A stretch of 64,000 nucleotides of DNA from Synechococcus sp. HK05 (GCF_019104765.1 NZ_JAHRXJ010000011.1:372001-436000); one strand, 5' to 3'; shown: positions 9,897 to 19,314, numbered from the stretch's first letter. Program-made: numbers and translations. Notes: a model not told the origin generated them from the letters alone.

Positions 9897-10574
9897 TTAG
9901 TGGGCCCAGTGCTGCCAGAGCAGGCCAGCGCTGAGGGGAACGCTGAGGTTGTCGACGCCAAAGCCGCTGAGCTGTTCCAGGGCTGTGGCCACCAGGGCCA
10001 CCCAGATCAGGTTGGGCAGGGCCGGGGCGGCCAGCCCCTGGCCGTGGGCCATCGCCTTCAACAGCACCAGCACCACGAGGGCGCCGCTGGCCATCGCCAC
10101 GGTGCCTGCCAGGGATTTCCCCTGGCCGAGCACGCGCCAGCGGGGTGAGCGCAGCTGCGGCCCGATCAGGCCCGCCAGGCCATCACCGATTGCCATCACC
10201 AGAACCCCTGCCGCCACCGCCAATGGTTGAGCCGGCCAGAAGAGCGCTAGCAGGATCGCGATCGAAGCGCCGTAGGCGATCGTGCCGTAGCTGTGGCGCC
10301 CCACATCTTCCACAGCGGGCAACAGCCTGAAGCGATGGTTGAGCGCTGTGGCCAGGGTGACGGCGATGGCGGCAGGCAGGGCCACCCCGCGGGCAATGCC
10401 GAGGGCCCACGCCAGCAAGACCACCGGCCCCGTGCCGATGTGCACCACTTTCCGGCTCCATTCCCGTTGCTCGGGGAAGCGTTGGCGAATGGCGAGAGCG
10501 ATGCCCACCACAACGGCGAGCCAAAGAAGCACAACGGCGATGCCGGTGAGCTGTTGAAGGAGAACCGGGGTCAA
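9897..10574 (-). CDS. Phytol kinase / CTP-dependent dolichol-kinase family
   Basis: A 225-residue polytopic membrane protein with about six hydrophobic segments and the family residues EWSRKVVHIGTGP (about 37-49), AIGDGLAGLIG and GQGKSLAGT, which fit the phytol kinase (VTE5) and dolichol kinase superfamily. In cyanobacteria the enzyme phosphorylates phytol released from chlorophyll, feeding tocopherol and phylloquinone synthesis. The only usable start is TTG at 10574, 10 bases after the sigma factor stop, so the two genes are probably co-transcribed. Substrate choice (phytol or another prenol) is by family only. Confidence 0.8.
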   Translation of the reverse strand: MTPVLLQQLTGIAVVLLWLAVVVGIALAIRQRFPEQREWSRKVVHIGTGPVVLLAWALGIARGVALPAAIAVTLATALNHRFRLLPAVEDVGRHSYGTIAYGASIAILLALFWPAQPLAVAAGVLVMAIGDGLAGLIGPQLRSPRWRVLGQGKSLAGTVAMASGALVVLVLLKAMAHGQGLAAPALPNLIWVALVATALEQLSGFGVDNLSVPLSAGLLWQHWAH

Positions 10575-10584
10575 CGGTGCGGGC

Positions 10585-11550
10585 TTAAGCAGCCTGCTGA
10601 TAATTGGTCATCATGCGCAGCTTGAGGATGGCCTTGGCCTCCAGCTGGCGTACCCGCTCGCGTGACACGTTGATTTGACGGCCGATCTCGGCCAGTGTGA
10701 GCGGCTCATTGCCCTCGAGGCCGAAGCGCAGTTCGATGATCTTGCGCTCCCGCTCGTTGAGCTGGGAGAGCCAGGTGCCGAGGTGCTCTTTCTGAAGGTT
10801 GCGGTCCATGGAATCCATGGACTCATTGCTGTTGGGATCGGCGATCAGTTCGCCGAGGGTGCTGCGGTCGTCATCGCCGCGGGCATGGGCATCGAGGGAG
10901 GCGCAGGGGGCGCTCTGGGAGATCAGATCCTCCAGTTCTTCAGGCTGCATGCCCATGGCGTGGGCCAGCTCGAGCCGATTCGGTTGCCGGCCGAAGCGGT
11001 GGGAAAGCTCCCGGGTGATCCGGCGCATTTTCGAGAGCTTTTCGCTCACGTGGATCGGCAGGCGGATGGTGCGGGCGCTGTTGTCGATGGCCCGCGTCAT
11101 GCCCTGACGGATCCACCAATAGGCATAGGTGGAGAACTTGTAGCCCATGGCGGGATCAAATTTGTCGACCGCCCGCTCCAGGCCGATGGCGCCTTCTTGC
11201 ACCAGATCCAGCAGTTCGAGGCCCTGGTTTTGATATTTCTTCGCCACGCTCACCACCAGGCGCAGGTTGGCCGCCATCATTCGATCGCGGGCCCGGCAGC
11301 CCATGCGGATCTGGTGCTTCTGCCGGGCCGTGAGTTGATCGCTGGGCAGCTCCTGGAGCTGCTTCATCAGTTGCACGTGATGCGCCAGTTCGATCTCTTC
11401 AGCGGCGGTGAGCAGCGGCACGCGGCCGATGTTGCTCAGGTACCAGCCGATCGAATCAGCACTGAGGCGACCCCCCTGGCGTGATGCGCCATTTCGACTC
11501 GCCGTTCTGTTGTTCGACGGCCCGGAAGCAGTGCTGTTGGTGGCATCCAT
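10585..11550 (-). CDS. RNA polymerase sigma-70 factor, group 2 type
   Basis: A 321-residue sigma factor with region 1.2 (IGWYLSNIGRVPLLTAAEE, about 34-52), region 2 (RDRMMAANLRLVV, QEGAIGLERAVDKFDP, YWWIRQGMTRAI) and the region 4.2 helix-turn-helix (NVSRERVRQLEAKAI) near the C-terminus. It lacks the large acidic region 1.1 of the primary sigma, so a group 2 alternative factor is inferred; these adjust stress and nutrient responses in cyanobacteria. The first 30 residues are polar and low complexity. The upstream 175-bp region (11551-11725) turns AT-rich near 11640-11715 and is shared with the end of ppk. The phytol kinase gene follows. Confidence 0.95.
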   Translation of the reverse strand: MDATNSTASGPSNNRTASRNGASRQGGRLSADSIGWYLSNIGRVPLLTAAEEIELAHHVQLMKQLQELPSDQLTARQKHQIRMGCRARDRMMAANLRLVVSVAKKYQNQGLELLDLVQEGAIGLERAVDKFDPAMGYKFSTYAYWWIRQGMTRAIDNSARTIRLPIHVSEKLSKMRRITRELSHRFGRQPNRLELAHAMGMQPEELEDLISQSAPCASLDAHARGDDDRSTLGELIADPNSNESMDSMDRNLQKEHLGTWLSQLNERERKIIELRFGLEGNEPLTLAEIGRQINVSRERVRQLEAKAILKLRMMTNYQQAA

Positions 11551-11725
11551 GGCATTGAGTCGGCGTGGAAACGGCCTTTGGAGCGGAGAGACAAGCCCGA
11601 AGCCCCGGCCTCACATTGATTTGGCCGGAATGTAGCACTTTTACTAACTCGAGACTGCAGCGAATCGGAAGACTTACCGCAGCATTTTCATTGGATTTTC
11701 TTCTTGTTCGTATCGGTGATCACAG

Positions 11726-13864
11726 CTAGCCGTCGCTGCTGCACAAGTTGCGGTGCCAGCCCTCAATCAAATCGGCTTGAACCGCCACGTTCTCCTCGTC
11801 GGGGATGCGTCGCACGAAGCTGCCATCCGCCTGCATGTCCCAGGCGGTGCAGTTGTCGGCGAGATAGGCATCGATCAGGCGCAGCAGCTTCTGGTTGAGG
11901 TCGGGATCTTCGATCGGCACCACCGCTTCCACGCGGCGATCCAGGTTGCGGCCCATCCAGTCGGCACTGCCGATGAACATCTCCTGGTCGCCGCCATTGG
12001 CGAACCAGAAGAGACGTGAGTGCTCCAGAAAGCGACCGATCACGCTCGACACACGGATGTTGTCGCTCACCCCCTCCACGCCTGGGCGCAGGCTGCACAT
12101 GCCCCGCACCACCAGATCGATTTGCACGCCCGCTTGGGCTGCTGCGTACAACCTGGCGATGATCGCAGGATCCACTAGGGCATTCATCTTGGCCTTGATG
12201 GCGGCGGGCCTGCCGGCGCGGGCATGCTCCGTTTCTCGCTCGATCAGCTCCTGCATGCGTCGCCGCAGCGTGACTGGTGCCACCAGCAGGCGGCGGAATT
12301 CCTGCTGTTTGGAGAAGCCGGTGAGGTAGTTGAACAGTTCTGCCAGGTCTTGCCCCAGCTCCGGCCGCGCCGAGAGCAGCCCGAGATCGGTGTAGAGGGT
12401 GGAGGTGCGGGAGTTGTAGTTGCCGGTAGCGATGTGGCAGTAGCTGCGCAGCTTCTCCTTTTCCTTGCGCACCACCAGGGTGATCTTGGTGTGGGTTTTG
12501 AGGCCGATCACCCCGTACACCACGTGCACACCAGAGCGCTCCAGCTGCCGGGCCCACTGGATGTTGTTGTCTTCGTCGAAGCGGGCCTTGAGTTCCACCA
12601 GGGCCATCACCTGTTTGCCGTTTTCGGCGGCGCGGATCAGGGCCGCGATGATCGGGGAGTCTTTCGACACCCGGTAGAGCGTCATCTTGATGGCCAGCAC
12701 CGAGGGATCGTCGGCGGCCTGGTTGATGAACTCCTCCACGGAGGTGGAGAAGAGATCAAAGGGGTGATGCAGCAGCACGTCACCGCGGCGCAGCACGGAG
12801 AAGATGCTCTCGAATTCTTCGGCCTTGATCGAGCCGTCTTCCAACAGGCTCTTCTGGGCGCGGGCCAGCACCGCGGGGGTGCGGCCGCGGTGGGGCTTGT
12901 CTTTGAGCTTGGGCAGCGGCACCGCCATCAGGCTCATCAGGTCGTCGAGACCCAGCGGTCCATTGATCCGGTAGAGGTCCGCCGGTTCCACGCCGGTGCC
13001 TTCCAGCAGCAGATCCACCACGTCTTGGGGCATTTCGTCGGCCACCTCCAGGCGCACCACTTCCCCGCCCATGCGCCGCTTGCGCAGACCCTGCTGCAGG
13101 GCCTCCATCAGATCGTCGGCTTCGAGATCACGCAGTTCCAGGTCGGCGTCGCGGGTGACGCGGAAGAAGTAGTGGCCTTCCACGGTCATCCCCGGGAAGA
13201 GCAGCTGCAGGTTGAAGGCCACGACCTGCTCCAGCGGAACCGCCGTGTAGATCGGTGTGGGTTCGTGGCTGCTCAGCTCCACCGGCAATTGCACGAAGCG
13301 CGGCAGGTTTTTCTGCGGCACCTTCACCCGGGCGAACTGTTGCTGGCCCGATTCGGGATCACGAATCAGGGCCGCAATGTTGAGGCTCAGGTTGCTGATG
13401 AACGGGAAGGGATGGGCTGGGTCCACCGCCAGGGGGGTGAGCACCGGGAAGATGGCGTTCTGGAAGTAGGTGTTGATCCACTCCTGTTGCTTCTTGTTGA
13501 GCTTGGCGTAGTCGATCAGGTGCACGCCGGCTTCGGCCAGCTGGTGCTTGAGGTAGTGGCGGTAATGGGCCTGCTGCTGGCTGAGCAGCGGTGCCAGGGC
13601 TTCGCGCACCTTCACCAGCTGCTGGCTGGGGGTGAGGCCGTCATCGCTGAGGGTTTGAACGCCGGCTTCGATCTGTGACTTCAATGAAGCCACTCGCACC
13701 ATGAAAAATTCGTCGAGGTTGTTGCTGAAAATGGCGCTGAATTTCGCCTGCTCCAGCAGTGGTGTGTGTTCGCTCAGTGCCTGCGACAACACCCGCTGGT
13801 TGAAGGCCACCCAGCTGAGCTCCCGGTTGATGTAAAGCTCCGGGGCCACGACGGGTTCAGCCAT
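11726..13864 (-). CDS. ppk1: Polyphosphate kinase 1
   Basis: A 712-residue protein of normal PPK1 length. N-terminal ELYINRELSWVAFNQRVL is the family opening. The catalytic region has GLKTHTK with the family's first active-site histidine, then YCHIATGNYN with the second, and the C-terminus has GSADWMGRNLDRRVE. It reversibly polymerises ATP gamma-phosphate into polyphosphate, the cell's phosphate and energy store. The gene stands alone on the minus strand with ATG at 13864, 35 bases after the preceding MFS gene. No Pho-box was recognised upstream. Confidence 0.97.
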   Translation of the reverse strand: MAEPVVAPELYINRELSWVAFNQRVLSQALSEHTPLLEQAKFSAIFSNNLDEFFMVRVASLKSQIEAGVQTLSDDGLTPSQQLVKVREALAPLLSQQQAHYRHYLKHQLAEAGVHLIDYAKLNKKQQEWINTYFQNAIFPVLTPLAVDPAHPFPFISNLSLNIAALIRDPESGQQQFARVKVPQKNLPRFVQLPVELSSHEPTPIYTAVPLEQVVAFNLQLLFPGMTVEGHYFFRVTRDADLELRDLEADDLMEALQQGLRKRRMGGEVVRLEVADEMPQDVVDLLLEGTGVEPADLYRINGPLGLDDLMSLMAVPLPKLKDKPHRGRTPAVLARAQKSLLEDGSIKAEEFESIFSVLRRGDVLLHHPFDLFSTSVEEFINQAADDPSVLAIKMTLYRVSKDSPIIAALIRAAENGKQVMALVELKARFDEDNNIQWARQLERSGVHVVYGVIGLKTHTKITLVVRKEKEKLRSYCHIATGNYNSRTSTLYTDLGLLSARPELGQDLAELFNYLTGFSKQQEFRRLLVAPVTLRRRMQELIERETEHARAGRPAAIKAKMNALVDPAIIARLYAAAQAGVQIDLVVRGMCSLRPGVEGVSDNIRVSSVIGRFLEHSRLFWFANGGDQEMFIGSADWMGRNLDRRVEAVVPIEDPDLNQKLLRLIDAYLADNCTAWDMQADGSFVRRIPDEENVAVQADLIEGWHRNLCSSDG

Positions 13865-13899
13865 TCAGCACCGATCAACCTGAAAAAGCAAATTAGCAA

Positions 13900-15156
13900 T
13901 CAGATCGGGCTGTTTTGCGTGCGCTCCCCGCTTGACGGCAGGCCCCCCGCCACCAGCGACGCCACACCCACCAGCACGGCGATCCCCAGCCAGAACGGGC
14001 TGCGCTGGCCCAGGAGGTCGTAGCTGAGACCCGCCAGGGGCGGGCCGATGAAGCTGCCCAGGCTCTGCAGGCCCTGGAGGCTGCCCAGGGCTGCGCCCTG
14101 ACCGCTATCACCCAACCGGCGCGACACCAGCGCCCGCAAACTCGGGGTGACCAGACCGGTGCCCAGGGCGAGAATCGCCACGGCGCTGAACACCACAGCA
14201 GCAGCGTTGCTCGCCTGGGCCAGGGGAATCAACAGGCAGCCCACGATCACAAAGCCCAGGCCCGCCAGGGTGAGCCGGTATTCACCGAAGCGGTTCACCA
14301 GCGGGCCGATCAGGCCGCCCTGCACCACCGTGGCCACCACGCCCACCACCAGGAAGGCCGTGGTGGCCAGGCCAGGGCCCCAGTTGAACACCTGCTTGAA
14401 ATAGAGCACCAACACGGCGGTGAAGCCGTTGAACGCCAGAAAGAAGAGGAAAAAGGCCGCGCACAGGCGGCGCACCTGCGGATTGGTGAACACCCGTTTG
14501 AGGGCCACCAAGGGGTTGAGATCCCGTTTGCGTGGCATCGCCTGGCGCGCTTCCGGCGGATGGGTTTCCGGCAGCACGGTGAGCACCAGCAGCAGGTTCA
14601 TCACGGCAAAGCCCGTGGCCACCCACACCGGCAGGGTGACGCTGAAGCCCGCCAACACGCCTCCGAAGGCGGGGCCCAGGATGAAGCCCAGCCCGAAGGC
14701 CACGCCGATCAAGCCGAAGGCCTTGGCGCGGTTTTCAGGGGTGGAGATATCGGCCAGCACGGCGCCGGCGGTGGCGGCGGTGCCGCCACTGACCCCATCG
14801 ATCAGCCGGCCTCCGAAGAGCAGGGCCAGGGGGATCAGGCTTCCGGCAGCCCAGGGAATCGCCTGCCAGTTGATGCTGAGGGTGATGGCAAACAGCCCGA
14901 GCCCGAGCACCGAGCCCGCCACGCACACAGCGATCACCGGTTTGCGGCCATAACGGTCGCTCAGGGCACCGATCAGCGGCGTGAAGGCGAATTGCGCCAG
15001 GGCATAGCTACCGGCCAGCAGGCCGAGGGTGCGGCCGTTGCTGGTGAAGCTCGCCAGCAGAAACGGCAGCAGGGGGAACACGATGCTCTCCCCCAGCCGG
15101 TCGTTGAGCAGGGTGACGAACGCGCAGAGGCTGGTGGAGGGGCGGCTCCAGCGCAT
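13900..15156 (-). CDS. MFS transporter, TetA-like drug efflux type
   Basis: A 418-residue protein with about 12 hydrophobic segments. The motif A loop after TM2 reads GALSDRYGRKPV, and GGRLIDGVSGGTAAT occurs near TM4, as in the TetA(class A-C)/Bcr type drug:H+ antiporters. A substrate cannot be inferred. ATG at 15156 gives a short N-terminus before TM1. It lies upstream of ppk1 on the same strand with a 35-base gap and may be co-transcribed, although no functional link is obvious. Confidence 0.85.
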   Translation of the reverse strand: MRWSRPSTSLCAFVTLLNDRLGESIVFPLLPFLLASFTSNGRTLGLLAGSYALAQFAFTPLIGALSDRYGRKPVIAVCVAGSVLGLGLFAITLSINWQAIPWAAGSLIPLALLFGGRLIDGVSGGTAATAGAVLADISTPENRAKAFGLIGVAFGLGFILGPAFGGVLAGFSVTLPVWVATGFAVMNLLLVLTVLPETHPPEARQAMPRKRDLNPLVALKRVFTNPQVRRLCAAFFLFFLAFNGFTAVLVLYFKQVFNWGPGLATTAFLVVGVVATVVQGGLIGPLVNRFGEYRLTLAGLGFVIVGCLLIPLAQASNAAAVVFSAVAILALGTGLVTPSLRALVSRRLGDSGQGAALGSLQGLQSLGSFIGPPLAGLSYDLLGQRSPFWLGIAVLVGVASLVAGGLPSSGERTQNSPI

Positions 15157-15495
15157 GGGGATGGGCCTGGGTATGGGCTCACCATCCCACGCGGATGTGG
15201 CCCATGGGGAATGCGGCCCTCAGCGCAGGCGCTTCAGCAGTTGGTTCCACAGCAGGGCGAAGCCGTTGCTGGTGGCAGGGCGCTGGCTGTGGTGGCTCGG
15301 AGCGCTCATCACCAAGCCGCCCACCATCGAAAACGACCCGTTCCCACTTCTGACAAGCATGTGTCGACCCCAACGTGATCGAAAACGTAAAGCTGTTGGC
15401 AGGCCGGTTCCACCCTGTGCGGAAAGATTTTGGTTTTGATCGGCCCCGTTGGTGATGCCGATCAGGATGGTGGTGTCTTCAGGGCTGTTTTCGTG
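15157..15495. other. Intergenic region between MFS gene and moaC
   Basis: A 339-base gap with divergent flanking genes, so it must hold at least the moaC promoter and the MFS promoter. No convincing consensus operator or terminator was recognised. A 46-codon ORF on the minus strand (15220-15360) is the only candidate gene. Confidence 0.5.
15220..15360 (-). CDS. Possible small protein (46 aa)
   Basis: ATG at 15360 to TGA at 15220-15222 encodes 46 residues with a basic C-terminus ending LLWNQLLKRLR. No Shine-Dalgarno is evident and no family was recognised, so this may be chance. It would be transcribed in the same direction as the MFS gene, 63 bases ahead of it. Confidence 0.25.
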   Translation of the reverse strand: MLVRSGNGSFSMVGGLVMSAPSHHSQRPATSNGFALLWNQLLKRLR

Positions 15496-15993
15496 ATGTC
15501 GTCGGAGCTGCCGCCGCCCTCGCTCACCCACCTCAACGCCAGCGGCGAGGTGCACATGGTGGAGGTGGGTGATCGGCCCAGCACCCGCCGCGAGGCCCGG
15601 GCCGAGGGATGCATTCGGATGCAGCCTGAGGTGTTGGCATTGGTGCTGGAGGGCCGCGCCCCCAAGGGCGACGTGTTGGCGGTGGCGCGGGTGGCGGCGA
15701 TTCAGGCGGCCAAGCGCACATGGGAGTTGATCCCGCTCTGCCATCCGATCGCCCTCAGCGGCGTGGAGGTGGTGATTGAGGCCTGCAGCGATGGCTCTGG
15801 GCTGCGCCTCGAGGCCAGCGCCCGCACCACCGGCAGCACCGGGGTGGAGATGGAGGCGCTCACGGCCGTGCAGGTGGGCTTGCTCACCCTGTACGACATG
15901 CTCAAATCCGCCGATCCAGCGATGACCATCACCGGCGTGCGCTTGCTGAGCAAGAGCGGCGGCCGCCATGGCGCGTGGCAGCGCGATGACTGA
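15496..15993 (+). CDS. moaC: Cyclic pyranopterin monophosphate synthase
   Basis: A 165-residue protein with the MoaC features [43 protein letters not shown] and [21 protein letters not shown], ending with SGGR as the family does. It forms cyclic pyranopterin monophosphate from the MoaA product, the first committed step to molybdenum cofactor. ATG at 15496 is chosen because residues upstream in the longer frame are not family-like. Its end overlaps the start of moeA, so the two are translationally coupled. Confidence 0.96.
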   Translation: MSSELPPPSLTHLNASGEVHMVEVGDRPSTRREARAEGCIRMQPEVLALVLEGRAPKGDVLAVARVAAIQAAKRTWELIPLCHPIALSGVEVVIEACSDGSGLRLEASARTTGSTGVEMEALTAVQVGLLTLYDMLKSADPAMTITGVRLLSKSGGRHGAWQRDD

Positions 15994-17221
15994 GCCCTAC
16001 GGCCGCGAAGGCCTGCCGCTGGAGCAGGCCCGCGCTCAGATTCTGGAGGTGCTGCAGCCGCTGGGGCTCGAAGAAACCCTGCCGCTCACCGAAGCCCTCG
16101 GCCGCACCACCGCAGCTTCAGTGCTGGCTGACGCCGCGGTGCCCGGTTTTCGGGCTTCGATCATGGATGGCTACGCCATTGCCGGCGCAGCCCAGCCCGA
16201 GCCTGGCCAGCAGTGGCGGTTGGTGGGTGCTTCAGCCGCCGGCGCGCCCTATGGCAGCGCGCTGGTTGCCGGTGAAGCGGTGCGCATCCTCACCGGCGCG
16301 GTAGTGCCGGAGGGTAGTGAGCGGGTGCTGCCTCAGGAGTTGGTGGCGCGCGAGGGCGAGCAGCTCGCGCTGGTGAAACCCTGCGGGCCCAATCCCTGGA
16401 TTCGCCAACCCACAGAGGAAGCAGCCCCGGGCCAGGAGCTGGTGCCGGCGGGTCAGCGGCTGGGGGTGGCGGATCTGGGGCGCCTCGCCAGTTGCGGCGT
16501 GCAGCAGCTGCGGGTGACGCGCCGGCCGCGCCTGGGGTTGTTGATCAGCGGCGATGAATTGCGGCCGCCCGGGCTGGAGCGGGGCCCGGGCCAGATCTGG
16601 GAGAGCAATTCGGCGTTGCTCACGGCGTTGCTGCAGCGCTTGGGGTTTGCCGTTGCCGATCAGCGGGTGGTTGTTGATCAACCGGAACCCTTGCGCGCCG
16701 CTCTGCAGGAGTTGGCCCAGGGTTGTGATGTGGTGGTGAGCACCGGCGGTGTGTCGGCCGGCGACAGCGATTGGATCCGCCCGCTGGTGGAGGAGTTGGG
16801 GGCGGTGCGCTTCTGGAAGCTGTTCCTCAAGCCCGGTCGCCCCTTTGCCTGGGGCCAGGTGGCGGGGGTGCCGTTTTTCGGGTTGCCGGGCAATCCAGTG
16901 GCAGCGGCGATCACGGCGCTGCAACTGCTCTGGCCGGCGCTGCAACGGCTTGAGGGGGCTGAGCTGCAGCTGTTGCCGCGGTTGAAGGTGCGGCTCGAGG
17001 CGCCGCTGCGCCGGGGTTCCGGCCGGCCTGAGCTAGCTCGGGCCCAGTTGGCGGTGGCGGCCGATGGCGGCCTCTGGGCGCGGATCGAAGGCTCGCAGGC
17101 CTCCTCGCGCATCGGTTCACTGCAGGGGGCTGATCTGCTGCTGGAGATTCCGGCGGAGCTTGGGGGCCTGGAGGCGGGCGCGGAGCTGTGGGCGCAGCTG
17201 TTGCGGTTGCCGGTGTTTTGA
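15986..17221 (+). CDS. moeA: Molybdopterin molybdenumtransferase
   Basis: A 411-residue MoeA-like protein. Domain I opens with [15 protein letters not shown] and has [12 protein letters not shown]. The central MoCF-binding domain has GLLISGDEL and the [11 protein letters not shown] motif, followed by KPGRPFAWG and [10 protein letters not shown], and a C-terminal beta domain closes the protein. It inserts molybdate into adenylylated molybdopterin. Start ATG 15986 overlaps the end of moaC by 8 bases; an in-frame ATG at 15968 is the alternative. The product cofactor is needed by NarB in this same window. Confidence 0.95.
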   Translation: MTEPYGREGLPLEQARAQILEVLQPLGLEETLPLTEALGRTTAASVLADAAVPGFRASIMDGYAIAGAAQPEPGQQWRLVGASAAGAPYGSALVAGEAVRILTGAVVPEGSERVLPQELVAREGEQLALVKPCGPNPWIRQPTEEAAPGQELVPAGQRLGVADLGRLASCGVQQLRVTRRPRLGLLISGDELRPPGLERGPGQIWESNSALLTALLQRLGFAVADQRVVVDQPEPLRAALQELAQGCDVVVSTGGVSAGDSDWIRPLVEELGAVRFWKLFLKPGRPFAWGQVAGVPFFGLPGNPVAAAITALQLLWPALQRLEGAELQLLPRLKVRLEAPLRRGSGRPELARAQLAVAADGGLWARIEGSQASSRIGSLQGADLLLEIPAELGGLEAGAELWAQLLRLPVF

Positions 17222-17271
17222 GCGTGCTGGTCTGAGTAGCGTTCCAACGAACAGCAGCTCGAAGTCGTCCC

Positions 17272-17616
17272 GTGGGCGCGAGATCTCAAACCGACCTGGA
17301 TCTGGCGCCGCTGCAGCACATGGCCGCTGCGATTCGTCAGGAGATCCCGGGCGCTGAGGTGCGGCTCTTTGGATCCAGAGCCCGTGGTGAGGCTCGTACA
17401 GACTCCGATGTGGATGTGTTGATCACGGTGAGTGATCAGTGGTTAGCCACGCACGATCGATGGTCTGTGCTGGATCGCCTTCGCTGGACCATCAGTGAAC
17501 CCAGCCGCCCAGTTGACCTCTTGCTCTTTTCTCAGTCCCAAGTTGAGCAGCGCCGCAAGCTTCGCAGCAACGTGGTGTATCAGGCCTACCAGGAGGGGCT
17601 GAGGTTGGATGGCTGA
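17272..17616 (+). CDS. MNT-type nucleotidyltransferase (HEPN partner)
   Basis: A 114-residue protein of the minimal nucleotidyltransferase (Pol beta-like) family. The active-site motif GSRARGEARTDSDVD (about residues 39-53) fits GS-X10-D-X-D, and a third acidic position is in RPVDLLLF. MNT proteins usually pair with a HEPN protein; in studied pairs the MNT inactivates the HEPN toxin by adding AMP. Start is GTG 17272. The last 8 bases overlap the next gene, so they are co-translated. It sits inside the molybdenum cofactor gene group, unrelated to it by function. Confidence 0.85.
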   Translation: MGARSQTDLDLAPLQHMAAAIRQEIPGAEVRLFGSRARGEARTDSDVDVLITVSDQWLATHDRWSVLDRLRWTISEPSRPVDLLLFSQSQVEQRRKLRSNVVYQAYQEGLRLDG

Positions 17617-18007
17617 GGCCGATGCCCTGGCCATGTTGAAGATCGCCAGACGCGATCTTCAGGCGGCTCAGGCGATGCTCGACAGCGCTGCCTTTCATGA
17701 GGCGGTGTTGGGCTTTCAGCTGCAGCAGACGCTGGAGAAGGCTCTTAAGGCAAGTCTCTACTTCCTGGATGAATGTCCACCATTCCCTCACGATCTGGTG
17801 GCGTTGTTGAAGTTGCTGGAACGGGCTGGTGTTGATATCTCGGGCTGCCGAGAGCTCGCACGATTCACCGATTTTGCGGTGCAGATCCGCTACGACGAAC
17901 AACCTGACCTGCAGGGCCTCGACCGTTCCGTCTGGAACGTGAAAGCCGAAGCCTTGGTCCTTGCCGTTGAAGCTTTGCTGCCGCCCACCTGTGCTGGGGA
18001 TCACTGA
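17609..18007 (+). CDS. HEPN domain protein
   Basis: A 132-residue all-helical protein with the HEPN signature ARRDLQAAQAMLDS at the N-terminus, QLQQTLEKALKASLYFLDECPPFPHDL in the middle (start about residue 36) and RYDEQPDL near residue 94. The R-X4-6-H RNase motif of HepT-type toxins is not visible, since no histidine follows the conserved arginine at the needed distance. It may therefore be a non-toxic HEPN protein. It overlaps the MNT gene by 8 bases and ends 9 bases before the convergent moaE stop. Confidence 0.85.
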   Translation: MAEADALAMLKIARRDLQAAQAMLDSAAFHEAVLGFQLQQTLEKALKASLYFLDECPPFPHDLVALLKLLERAGVDISGCRELARFTDFAVQIRYDEQPDLQGLDRSVWNVKAEALVLAVEALLPPTCAGDH

Positions 18008-18016
18008 ACGGGCCGC

Positions 18017-18469
18017 TCAGAGCGGTGTGTTGCCGCTGAGCCATTCGCTGCTGCCGTCGCTGCGCCATTCGCGCTTCCAAAAGGGGGCGTTGTGTTTGAG
18101 GGCCTCCAGCAGCTCCTGGCAGCAGCGCTGGGCCGGGCCGCGGCGGTCGGCGCCGATGGCCACCAGCACGATCGCCTCACCGGGGTGCACTAGGCCGATG
18201 CGGTGCTGCACCAGACAGCTGAGCACCCCGTGGCGATTGCAGCATTCCCGGGCGAGGTGCTCCAGCTGTTGCTCGGTCATGCCGGGGTAGTGCTCGAGCT
18301 CCAGGGCCTGCAGGGGCATGCCATCGCTGGCCGTGCCGCGCACCCGACCGATGAACAGACTTTCGGCCGCACTGGCGGGATGGCCCTGGCTCTGCAGGCT
18401 GAGGTGCCATTGCTCCAGGCAGGCCACGGGCTGCAGGGCATGGCAGAGAAGGTCGATCTTCAACGGCAT
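18017..18469 (-). CDS. moaE: Molybdopterin synthase catalytic (large) subunit
   Basis: A 150-residue MoaE protein with GRVRGTASDGMPLQALELEHYPGM, RIGLVHPGEAIVLVAIGADRRG and the catalytic lysine region ALKHNAPFWKRE. Together with MoaD it adds two sulfurs to cyclic pyranopterin monophosphate to form molybdopterin. ATG at 18469 (MPLKIDLL) is the family-like start and lies 10 bases after the moaD stop, giving a moaD-moaE operon. Confidence 0.95.
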   Translation of the reverse strand: MPLKIDLLCHALQPVACLEQWHLSLQSQGHPASAAESLFIGRVRGTASDGMPLQALELEHYPGMTEQQLEHLARECCNRHGVLSCLVQHRIGLVHPGEAIVLVAIGADRRGPAQRCCQELLEALKHNAPFWKREWRSDGSSEWLSGNTPL

Positions 18470-18479
18470 GGCTTCAGGC

Positions 18480-18740
18480 CTACCCCCCGCTGATCGGTGG
18501 CAGGAAGGCGAGCTCATCGCCTGGCTTCAGGGGTGTGTTGGGTTCGGCGAACTGTTGATTGATGGCGATGCGCACGCTGCCCAATGGGCCTGGCAGTTGC
18601 AGGATGTCCCAGAGTTCCTCTGGGGTGAGGGGTCCCTTCGGGGTTGTCGCGACCGACCAGTACTGCTCCGCCCAGCCCGCCTGCTCCCTGAGTCCAGCGA
18701 ACAAGCGAATCCGGATCTCGTTCGTTGGCGTATGACCCAT
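18480..18740 (-). CDS. moaD: Molybdopterin synthase sulfur carrier subunit
   Basis: An 86-residue ubiquitin-fold protein ending PPISGG. The C-terminal Gly-Gly is the residue thiocarboxylated for sulfur transfer to the precursor in the MoaE active site. Start ATG 18740 (MGHTPTNEIRIRLFAGLREQAG) gives the normal MoaD length; the longer frame to 18929 overlaps moaB and is not family-like. It forms an operon with moaE and is divergent from moaB. The MoeB-type activating enzyme is not in this window. Confidence 0.93.
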   Translation of the reverse strand: MGHTPTNEIRIRLFAGLREQAGWAEQYWSVATTPKGPLTPEELWDILQLPGPLGSVRIAINQQFAEPNTPLKPGDELAFLPPISGG

Positions 18741-18807
18741 GGCTGCAACGGTAATCAGCCACCTGGCAACTCTCTTGCCAGCATGGCCATCTTCTTGATG
18801 CCTGGTT

Positions 18808-19314
18808 TTGAGCCTCGCCATCGCCCTGCTCACGGTGTCCGACACGCGCACTCGGGCCGACGACCGCTCGGGTGACGCCCTGCAGCAGCGCTTGGAGGAC
18901 GCCGGCCATCGTTTGGTGGAGCGCCACATCGTGCCTGATAACCGTTATCAGATTCGCGCTGAGTTGAGCCGTTGGATCGCTGATCCGGCCGTGCAGGTGG
19001 TGATCAGCAGCGGCGGCACGGGGCTCACCGGCCGGGATGGCACGCCAGAAGCGGTGGCACCCCTGCTGGATAAAACGATCGAGGGTTTCGGGGAGCTGTT
19101 TCGGGTGCTCTCCTTCGAAACGATTGGCACCAGTACCCTCCAGAGCCGCTGCCTTGCCGGGGTGGCCAATGGCACGGTGATTTTCGTGCTGCCGGGTTCG
19201 TTGGATGCGGTGGAAACCGCCTGGGATCGCTTGATCTCAGCTCAGCTCAATGAAGCCACACGCCCCTGCAATTTGGTGCAGTTGCTGTCGCGTTTGACAG
19301 AGCCGGCGGGCTGA
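18808..19314 (+). CDS. moaB: Molybdopterin adenylyltransferase-type MoaB/Mog protein
   Basis: A 168-residue single-domain MoCF-binding protein. Visible motifs are LLTVSDTRTRADDRSGD, ISSGGTGLTGRDGTPEA and VLPGSLDAVETAWD. The family binds molybdopterin and adenylates it before MoeA inserts molybdenum, although MoaB of some species is inactive. The first usable start is TTG 18808, since residues SLAIALLTVSD immediately match the family. The 67-base gap to moaD should hold divergent promoters. Confidence 0.93.
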   Translation: MSLAIALLTVSDTRTRADDRSGDALQQRLEDAGHRLVERHIVPDNRYQIRAELSRWIADPAVQVVISSGGTGLTGRDGTPEAVAPLLDKTIEGFGELFRVLSFETIGTSTLQSRCLAGVANGTVIFVLPGSLDAVETAWDRLISAQLNEATRPCNLVQLLSRLTEPAG

